Source of the DNA: Setophaga petechia | Lineage: Eukaryota; Chordata; Aves; Passeriformes; Parulidae | Length of the DNA: 64,000 nucleotides | Assembly (NCBI GenBank): GCA_024362935.1 | Contig: JANCRA010000033.1 | Span: 9,831,714 to 9,895,713, forward strand | Direction: 5' to 3' | Shown: in pieces, positions 54,614-64,000 of the stretch | Numbering within the stretch: position 1 is the stretch's first letter | Layout of the letters: every line of letters begins with the position of its first letter | Notes under the pieces: generated by a model | Told to the model about the DNA's origin: nothing | Databases searched by the model: none | What the model saw: only the letters and a program-made list of their open reading frames with translations | Position numbers and translations under genes: made by a program

Positions 54614-57600
54614 GGCTGCCTGGGTCCCCATCAGTTGTGCTCTGCAGAATGGCCTGGGCAAGGTCCTGGCCCAGCCTGCAGCCTCTGGCAGCGTGACAGG
54701 GGCAGAGCAGGGTGTCCAAGGGATTTACACTGTGCACTGCTTTACACTGAAATGTGTGCGTGATTCTCACTTCAAACTGGAGAGACGTTTTTCTTATTAA
54801 AAGTTGGTTTCTATTACAAGGAAAGAAGGTTGATCTCATTTTCTGTTCTACCCGTTAGCTCCTTTGCCCTGCATTCTGTTGAGCAGTTTGAAGTTCTGCT
54901 GTGCTTGTATGGCATGGGGAGCAGTCAGAAGTTTAAGTGACAGGGGAAAGCTGGGTTTGACTTCAGCTCAAACTGACAGTGTAGAGCTAAACTCTTCCTG
55001 TTTGTGCAGTCCCCTCAAGCTGTGGGGGAGACCACAGACTCCTGTTAAAGTAGAAAATAAAAACTGGTTTGGTGATGTAAAATTGTGGTGTTTGAACCAG
55101 TGCTGGGAACTAACAGGTTCAAGTGGAAAAAGAAGAGGGCAGTGCATGAACCAACTTGCAAGCAAAGAGAGATTAGGTCTGCAGAATTTCCAGGGCTAAA
55201 AGTGAAGAATCAGGCCTGGCACAACAGAACAAGTGCAGATTTTGTAGATTTGGAACATCTCATACAGTGGAAGTGTGGAAAATGTGGAAAACAGTCAAGA
55301 TGGAGAACATGGGAACTATAGCAGCTTGATGATGAGGTGAGTATGGTTGGGTGGCAGCTGTGAGTGGAATTCCTTGTGAATCTGTCTCATAACTGAGTTG
55401 GCTGAACATTGTCATTAGCCCCTGAAGCACATATATTGGCAGGCTGGGGGGAATGCTGATTTGAGAGATGCTAATCTTGCAAAGGATCTTGGTACACATA
55501 CAAAACAACACTGAAGGACTTTGAACAGGCTGAAATTAGTGGGATTAGATTTTTCCACACAAATATTAGTTCATGCTGTTGAAGATTGAACAAAATATTT
55601 TGTTATATTTCTTGTTAATTGATAATAAAAGGACCATGTCATAGAGTTTGTCACAAGATGGCACAGAGGCAATTTGATAGAATCATGAAGGCTCAAGCCT
55701 GGACTAGGAAACAGGTGGTCAGTTATGATGGAGCTTTGTTCAAATAATTAAGTGAAAATGCAGTAGCTAGGTATTGAAGAAAACAGATGGTTTATAAGAA
55801 AATAATAATGAGAAAGATAAAGACAGTTCAAACTGAACATAAATGCAGCCTGAAGGAGAAAAAGTGATCAGGGCTAGATATTGGCTGAAAGTTTTCCTTC
55901 CATCAGGCTTTGACAAAAAAAGAAATGACTTGTGTGAAGCGTGTTGTAAAGGCTAAAGCAGTGCCTGGTGCAGCAGGAGAGCATGCAAGCTGTCTTCAGT
56001 TCTAAGATGGGTTCTCTGAGGAGCTGAAAGGTGAGAGGGGTGAGATTGGTAAGTGTACCCATGTAGGCTGACTGTATGTAGTCAACATGCAGTGCACTCC
56101 CTTAGCTGGGTTCTGATCACCCTTGAGTTTTCAAAGCGTATGATTTGAGCAAACTTGAGCAATTGAATTAGCTGCAGAAAAAAGTCGTAAAACCCATGAG
56201 TTAACATTTGTCACTTATTGCACATGATCGTTGCAATAATCTTATCGGGGCTTAAGATCTACTATCAAAAAAATTACTGATATATTAATGCAGCTTTTCT
56301 TAACATATCCTACAGAACCAGTCAGCCATTGGTTTAATTCTTACAAGTCACATATCAAAAAGGTAGTTCTTTACCAAAGGAATTTACATCCAAAAATCTG
56401 TCCCGATTTTGGAGGGGGTTGTAACTCTCCCAGTTCCTAACAAGGGAAGTTAGCAGGTCCAGAGGGTCTAGACAGAAAACCACCAAAAAAACCCAGCCCT
56501 ACTGTTGTAAGGCTCTGGTTCCTGGATCAAATCCTGAACAGATTGCTCAGGCCCTGTCCATTTCTAACGGGATTAGAAAAAATGCAGTAAACCTCCCGAT
56601 TCTTACCCTTCTAAAGTGTTCTAAAGTGTTCTCTATCCTGCTCCAGCCTGTCTCAATAAAGCTGTTTCTTTGCTTTAGGACACATTTTCTTCAGCTCTCA
56701 CCCACTGGCAGCAGTGAAAGCAGAGAGCAGTGCCTCTGGCTGCTGTGAAGAGAAGAGAGTTACCACAATTTTCCAGTCATCCTGGAGAAGCCAAACTGCT
56801 GCTGAATAGAGTTGCTTTCACTGAGCTACCAAAGCTCCCTTGGAGTTCTTAAACAGCCCTTGCTGGTTGTCACGATTCACTGTTTGAAAAATACTTCTCC
56901 TTGCCAAAATAATGACTCATTTTGTAAAATGTCAATTAATGCCTTGCAGAGTCTGCAAAAAAATGTGTGTTTTTAAATGAATTAGGATTAAAATTAGTGT
57001 TTGAATCAGTGATTATTTTCTTGATCCTGCTTAAATTCAGTTATAAGCACTTTGAAGGCAATGCAGAAAGATGCATTATTGTTTAACCAGCTTTAAATTA
57101 CTTATATAATTACTTACATGAGTGATAGTCTCATATTGAGATAATTAAAAATAATTAGTATGGCTTTATCACAGTTTTAATGTGCAGAAATGAAATTCAT
57201 ATCATTAGAGGTGCTGAGTACTGGGGTTTTTGATGGAATTTATCTGCAAATTACCGCATGAAAGTTAATGTGGCCATCAGTTCTGTTTTATTTTTCAGGG
57301 AGCTTATTATACTTTTTGGAAATAATAAACAATTTTAGAGCTGGTACAACACCTGGTGTGTCTTGCTGCAAGAAATGACAAACCTTGTTGAGCCTTATTT
57401 CTTCTGCCTGTTTGGATGAAGTTTCAATAAATTCAGTGGAATCAGTGTTATGGAGTTGATTGCAAACCAGTAACAACCAACAGGTTTGAGCAGATAATGC
57501 AAATGCAACAGAAGTTTTCAACTTTTTAAGCAGTAGTTTAAAACTATGAAGTAGGGAGGTATTTCACCTCTGTATGGATGGGAAATTAGAACAAGATGTA

Positions 57601-60600
57601 ATTCTAACTGAAATGACTGCATTAAAATTGCACTGAAATTCGTGAGTGACAAGAAACAAAGCAGTTTTCACTCTGGATGGGTGGGATCTGCACTACACTG
57701 CTCCCATCTCTCTTGGGATTTGCCAGGACTTGCTCAGCAATGACCTAACAAATGGGATAAGTGGTGTAGTGAGGAAAAAAAATATAAAATGTCATTTAGG
57801 ATAACAAAATCCAAAGGCAACTGAAAAAAGCTGCAAAAGAATGTTGCAGTAATGAGTGTCTGAAATTATTTAATGCCAATAAAATGAACTATCAGCAACT
57901 GCAGAGTATGGGTCACACAAAATAAATCATTGGGCACTGGAGGTACAAAATCTGGTTTTAAATTTGATACCCAAGCTTTGGAAAATCTTTCAGACCATTC
58001 CCTGGAATCTTTAGTTCAGCATTTTGTGACAACCTAAAAGAAATTAGAATTGTTAGGAACAGAAAAGAAACCATAGCTGAATACCTTATTAATTTCATGG
58101 TGCCTCTGAGTCTTAAACACTACAAGGATGATTCTTGGTTTAGGCATGAAACACTTTTGAATCCCCTGCAGAGTCTGCACACAAGCCATGTCTCCACATT
58201 GTCTTTCTCACGTGTGCCACACAAGAAAAGGCTTTTACCAGTACAGAAAGAACTTCCTATCATGGCAGTGTAGGCATTGTCTGACCTCTGAACAACCTGT
58301 ACTTCAAATTTACCAATCTTTCCTCCTAACTTTCCTCTCTGTGTATACCCCAGAAAGGTTCTTGATGAGAAGCTCTGGATTTCTCCCTTCATCGAGTGAG
58401 TTTCCTTTAGTTTGGTTTTTTATAACCATTAAAAGTTGAGAATACTGTTTAGAATTTGCCTTAATAGCTGAGATCAGACTGATCTGAGTCTGGTCTCAAA
58501 GTGATGAAGAAAACCCATAGGAAACCACATATTAGTAGTTAAGTTTTATTCATGAATACTCGTTAATTTGAGAAATACATTAAATCTCATGGAAATATCT
58601 GTGTAAGCAGCAGTAAGTAAAAACCCTGCTGGTTTCAACAGCCTTTTTCAGACATAAAATCAGGCAGGAGAAAAGATTTTATGACAAGTTGCCATGGCTT
58701 ACAAAACCACAGTCCCATTTACTATGTCTCTATTTGATAAAGGCTCTAGGAAACTTTCCTATTTGCAATTAGTAATGTAATTAAAGCTACAGTTTTAGCA
58801 TACCTGTGCATTAATAATCCAGACTACCTCAGCTGTGCATTTACTGGCTGATAAACAGCCTTATCCCTCTCTGTGTGTGGAGAAATGAAACACAGAGAAG
58901 GTAAATGACCATGTCAAGATAGAAAAGGAGAGAATGAGAGTCATCTTTTCCTCAGATGGAAACTGCTGCTGCTGAGCCAAGCCAGACTTCCAGAAGGTTG
59001 CACTGACTCACAGCTCAGCAAGACTGGGAAGTGTTTTTTTGAGGTGAGTTTAAAGATCAGTTACCAGTTTAGAAGTGAAATCTTTTGCAACTTCCATTAT
59101 TGATAAGGCCAGAGAGAATTCCTTTGTTAGTTGGACTATATCAGATCAGAATGCGTTTTCAGATGCTGTCAGTGAACCAGAAAGCAGCAAGAGGATTTCA
59201 CAGGGAAAGAATAATCTTGTGAGTCTCTGAAATGAGTGCCCTTCTGGCCTGCTGAATGTGGGTAAAATCCATGATTAAATCTGCCACCATTCCTACTTTG
59301 CTGTCTGCTGTTGTTGGACTTAATATCAAAGGTCAAAGTCTTAATCTGAATTCATCTTGTATGTCTACTAAAGATAATTAAAAAGGCCCAAAACTTACCA
59401 GGGTCAGGTTTGATTTCTTCTGACTTGTTCCCTGGTGAGAAGACTTTTACAATTACCTGTTCTGCTGCGTGGGGGTTTTTGGAACATTTGGCTAATACAT
59501 ATGACACAGATGTATGCATATTTGTGGCATAACAAAATGCTCAGATAATTTCTTTACTAGAAACAGCTAATGGGATAAGCAGAAGTCTACTGAGTGTGAC
59601 AAAGAATGCCATAAAAAAAGCTCTACTCTTTAAGAAGCAAAAAGATGAAAACCATTATGCACAAAATCCTTTATCCTGAACGTCCCACAGACTACATGGT
59701 GGGTAAAAAAAAGCTATTGTCCTTCATGGTATATATGAATTGGAACCAGGAATAAAAAAAAATTAGATTAAAGGTTGCTCCTAATCTTGTTGAGAAGTGG
59801 TGTCAGCTTCTGGCAAAATTTTTTCTTCCATGCAGCCGACTGGGAAAGCTGTGGAATTAGAGCACAGAAAGGATGTGAACAAACACAATGAATCTAAATG
59901 TTACATGGCTGCAAACCCCGTGTCTCATTCTTTAAGAACATTTTTGTTCTTGTAATACACAAGCCAAAGTCTCAAATACTGTCCTGGTGTTTGCCACCTT
60001 TACCCCCTTAGCCATTGGTCTTCCCAGACCCACAAGGTGCCATTCCAGGGAGCTGGCAGAACTCGGACGTGGCTGAACTCCAGTGGGTGTTTGAATCTGC
60101 TTCTGGCTGTGAACTCAGAGGTCACAATGAAGGCAAGTTATTAGAAGATAAAAATTAGGAAATGCTCATTCCAAACCAGTATTTGGGTAAATAAATATTT
60201 AAGCGGACTTAAATATAAGTTAGAATTTTCTGAAGAAAGATCACAGAAAATTCAATCCTACTGAAGCTTAGATTTTTAGGAGAGACATAAAGGTCTTATG
60301 GAAAGAATTGTTTCTTATAAATTAAAGGAAATAGTTTTGTCTCTCCACATGCAGTCACAGGTATATTTCTATTTCTTCAATTGCAAGGAAAGCATAAGGC
60401 ATTTCTTGGCACTGTGTTACCAGTTACCAGGACTGGTGGCAGCCAGCTGCGCCTTCAGCTGTTCACTGCAACAGCCTTTTACTGTGCTGATATGGCCACT
60501 TCAGAAAGCAAAACTGAAAGTACAGACTGAATTTATGTGCATCTGTAACAAAAAGGAGTGTTGTTGATCCGTAAAAGAAGTCTAAGGCATTGTCTAAGGA

Positions 60601-61569
60601 AATAGCACTTAAATTGTCCTGCTTTTATAGCTCAAATAATGGATTTATCTCCATTTATGTATTACACCAATGATGGAACAAATGTACAAATTTAAGTAGT
60701 CAGGACCTGTTGGACCAGACAGCCAACCTACAATGAATTAAGTCTTCCCTTTTCCACTGAATGCTCAGATAAATAACTGGTGTAATAGTCATGGAATGGC
60801 CTGCACCAAACCCATAGGGATCCCCCCTGAAAGTCCCTGCCTCCACAGAGTGGGACAATGGTACAGCTCCTGAGTGGGTGGAAGGATTTTACTATTCTCT
60901 GTTACTTGACCAGGAGATGGCAGTGATTCCCTCTGGAGAAGTAAGAAAGCTCCAAAAAGACACAGAACTGCATTTAGAAGTAGGAGACAGGGAAAGACAC
61001 GCAGAAAACAGCTTGACCTCAGTGAGAAAAATCACATTGCAGATAGCAGAGGGAATACAGCTAAGCTGCTTTTCTTGCTTCTGTGACTATCTTTACCTAT
61101 TTCTTTAGTGTCTAAAAGAAAGAAAAATTCTTGGAGACACACAGCTCCCAGAGCTTTTGGTTTGGTATTAGTTTTAGCACTATATTTCAAGAAGACCAGC
61201 AAATTTGTAACTGTCTGTCAGCAGGTGTATGTTAGTATTACTTGTATTTTAGTGTTATTTGTGTAAATACGCTCAGAAGCTTGTACATTAGAAAGAACCT
61301 GAAAAAGCAGAAGAGATGAGAAACGCTGCTGCCAGTGCTGGGACTCAGCACTCTGCCAGCCACTGCCCCTTAGTGCTGTGCCCATCTCCCCCTCCTGCCC
61401 CTCAACAGCTCCCAGCATCATCCCTGCAGCACACCCTGGGCCTGTTCTGTGCGTCCTCCCTGCCTCGGGGGGATGTACAGAATGTACCCAGCAGGATGCA
61501 CACATCCCTGCGGGGCTGCAGGTGCCCCGGGCCCAGAGGGGGCAAGGCCAGAGTGGGTGGGTTTGGATC

Positions 61570-61650
61570 AGCCTGGGCTAGCACGAGGTTCCTTGGTCAT
61601 GGCAGGGGGAGTGTTGCAACTGGATCCCTTACAACCCATAGCATTCTGTA
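61570..61650 (+). mobile_element. CR1 3'-end scrap
   Basis: AGCCTGGGCTAGCACGAGG, CATGGCAGGGGGAGTGTTGC and ACAACCCATAGCATTCTGT follow, in order, the last part of the avian CR1 3' UTR. The terminal 8-bp repeats are gone. Confidence 0.65.
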
Positions 61651-61737
61651 GAAGAAAAACTTGCTTTCCTAAAGAAGTATTAGGAATTGTGTGGCTGTGT
61701 AAACTCTTAGTCCCTGGCCTGCAAAATGTATATACAC

Positions 61738-61762
61738 AAAAAAAAAAAAAAAAAAAAAAAAG
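61738..61762 (+). repeat. A25 homopolymer
   Basis: Uninterrupted run of 25 A. No processed pseudogene or SINE body is recognised upstream; the CR1 scrap ends about 88 nt before it and CR1 elements do not carry poly(A). Confidence 0.95.
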
Positions 61763-63353
61763 CTTTTGAAACAGCTTATTTCCTTAATTTTTCTGAAGTT
61801 CTAGAAGTACTCTACAGAGGGAATATCCAGGCCAGACTGCTGAAAAATATAGTGAGGTGTGGTTCTTAAAAGATATTAATGCTAACCACATTTCAAGAGC
61901 ATATTTATCCTGGAAGTATGAAAGTTCTAAATTTATTAGATTACTATGACAGATCCAGTTGGGGTTTGTGTGATGCTGCCCCATTAATCTCAATTCAAAA
62001 GAAATTTGCAGATTTTTACCAAGAGTCTGGCTAATATAATTTGCCCATTCAAAGAGTTAACACTACAAAAGTCATGATGAACATTCCTAGCAAACAGCTC
62101 ACAGAAGCTCCCATGAGAGAATTTTTTTACATCAAATATTCATTACATCACTAAATATACACCACAAGTTAGTCCACAATGTTATGTCAATGAAAGAAAG
62201 GGCATGGGTCTTCTTGTAAATTATGTCATGTGGCTTTTAAAAGACTTCTGCAGGAAAAATTATGCAAGGGCTGTTGGAATACCTCTGCATCTTTGTCATT
62301 TGCCTTTCAATAGGTGTGTGTGATGGTTTCTGTGCTCTGTCTGAACCACTTAACTGCTGTCATCTGCATCCCACAGAAAAAATATTTATCACCATCTTGT
62401 CAGTCTTAACTCTTTCTACCCAGCAAGAACTCCTCCTCAAGCTGTCTTTTGGCAGGTTGGCATTAACTACTTCCACATCATGCAACCCTCCATCCTCCAG
62501 GCAGACATGGTCCAGTCCCTTGGAGGTTATGAGTGTGCTCTAGGCTCACACTGGAGCTCTGCAGACAGAACACTCCAAGTTCAATTAGGTTGATGTTGGA
62601 TCACACTGTGGCAAGAAGGCATTTTGCAAATAAATGTAGGCATACTCTCTGTGGGATCGAAGCAAGCTGGCTAACTTTATTCAAGCCAAGAAGCTGAAAA
62701 GTCACATCAACACAGCCTGGAGCATTGTGGAGCAAATTCACCTCACCCACAGGCTGGAGGACAGAGATTGCCCTTCAAGGAAAAATTCTTGTGCATCTAC
62801 AAAAACTAGTCCAGTTTCAGCTAGTTGTGGATGCAGCCAGTCTCCACTGAGTCCATTGGCTTAAAGAAAATTGCACTTATGTTTTGGTGATTATTGTAGC
62901 CTATGCCTAAAGAGAGCAGCAACTTCTCTTTCAGATGTAATAGGTAAATGAAAAGCAGCCTTTAGTCTCTGAGTGGCTGGAAAATGTATGCCAGCAATAG
63001 GAGCTGCAGTGAATGTCACTGGGATGGAAGCACACTGCCGTGGCATGGAGGAAAACAGCAGGAGAGGTGAGCATTATTGCTCCATCCAGCTGCTACCATC
63101 CTGTCTCATAACAGTCCAAAGAGTGAAATGACAGACTTTGGATCAATATGTATTTGTTTTATAGTGTTCTGTCTTATACATATGAAAAAGTGTTACTTTT
63201 AAACATTACTGCACTATTTGAGCAAGAGAAAAGGTGATCTTTTTGTCCCACTAGCCAGTATTTATTCACAAAGTTTGCTTTTTGGTAAGTTTCTTTAAAC
63301 ACTTTTTGCATTCTTTGTAAACTTTCCTCCTATACCTCCACTACAGGAGGAAT

Positions 63354-63426
63354 ATTTATATTATATTAGTTATATTATATTAGTTATATTATATTAATTA
63401 TATTATATTAGTTTAGTTTAGTTTAG
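63354..63426 (+). repeat. 14-bp TA-rich tandem repeat
   Basis: About four copies of TATATTATATTAGT (one with AAT in place of AGT), ending in TTTAG pentamer repeats (GTTTAGTTTAGTTTAG). Simple low-complexity DNA. Confidence 0.9.
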
Positions 63427-64000
63427 ATTTAAATTGTAGCCATCTGATACAGCTTTAAAGGTTCATTTTTTCAGTGTCAACTTGCTGGGTTTGCCTTCAT
63501 ACAGTCACAAAAACATCAAAGCAAATGCAAGGCTATTTGGCTGAACACACCAAATCATGAGTTAATTGCATTTCATGAGATAATAGCTTAGGCAGGTGTC
63601 ACAGCACTACTCATGTGTATCAGAAACAACATGACTAGCAGGAAAATGAAAAGGTCCAAAAAGCAGTTGTATTGTCTCTCACTCCTGTACTGCAAACTAA
63701 TGTGCATATATATAGTATATATCAGATGGTACCTGGAGAAGGTACATTTTTGATGGATATGATTACTATAACTGCAGTCCCATGTCTCAGTGACAATAAA
63801 TCCTGTTTAATATTTGATCATTAGAAGGATCTACTTCTTTTCAACGTCTCTTTTCATCTTTCTTTAAAAGCAGCACATTCTTTCATTTTGTCTAATAAAA
63901 CCAAACGGAATTAAATTGTCCTCTGGGCCTGTCATTTTCCAGTATTTTGTAATCTATTAGTTAACAGGCATAATCTCCTTTTTTTGTTTGCCCTTTATAA

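Larger units (their letters stand above)
54001..64000. other. Intergenic region downstream of PREX1
   Basis: No gene, exon chain or RNA gene recognised on either strand in 10 kb. Contents that can be named are a hairpin at 54555-54613, a CR1 3' scrap near 61570, an A25 tract at 61738 and a TA-rich satellite near 63354. In human the next gene in this direction is SULF2 at some distance; nothing of it is visible here. Confidence 0.6.

Noticed and set aside
54345..54839. 164-codon minus-strand open frame past the gene
   Set aside because: No domain, low-complexity reading, and overlaps the hairpin; likely chance.
60878..61108. 76-codon + open frame in the intergenic region
   Set aside because: Protein-like charge pattern but no family recognised and no splice or promoter context.

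Overview
The window is vertebrate nuclear DNA, almost certainly from a bird and probably a songbird. The evidence is GT-AG introns throughout, CR1 LINE fragments with the typical avian CR1 3' region, and two closely related solo LTRs of a type I associate with passerines. The songbird call is inference; the avian call is well supported.

One gene fills most of the window: PREX1 on the + strand, the Rac guanine-nucleotide exchange factor P-Rex1. I could trace 36 consecutive coding exons from 395 to the stop codon ending at 52691. Every junction is GT-AG and every codon phase joins correctly. The exons sum to 4503 nt, or 1500 residues plus stop. The start codon and the N-terminal part of the DH domain lie upstream of the window. 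Human P-Rex1 is about 1659 residues with 40 exons, so these are probably exons 5 to 40.

Layout of the gene: 395-7415 end of DH; 7822-12521 PH; 13534-17850 DEP1; 19304-23136 DEP2; 24846-28180 PDZ1 and start of PDZ2; 28095-30434 PDZ2; 31671-52691 the long C-terminal half with the inositol-polyphosphate-4-phosphatase-like domain, which keeps a CX5R motif at a splice junction. The 3'UTR runs about 1.3 kb to a poly(A) signal at 53976. P-Rex1 is activated by PIP3 and G-beta-gamma and loads GTP onto Rac.

The introns hold a 22-unit 38-bp CpG-rich minisatellite (3.4-4.27 kb), a CR1 copy with an internal 32-bp expansion (14.6-15.2 kb), two antisense solo LTRs (18.8 and 51.7 kb), further CR1 pieces, and two hairpin-forming inverted repeats (one intronic, one just past the gene). 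From about 54.0 to 64.0 kb is intergenic with no gene I can support.

The most unusual item is at 39072-39485. The 3' end of one PREX1 exon, with its perfect CAG|GTGAGT splice donor, is tandemly repeated six times in a 69-bp unit that stays in frame. Each donor could be used, giving P-Rex1 forms with zero to five extra 23-residue units beside a serine-rich regulatory linker.
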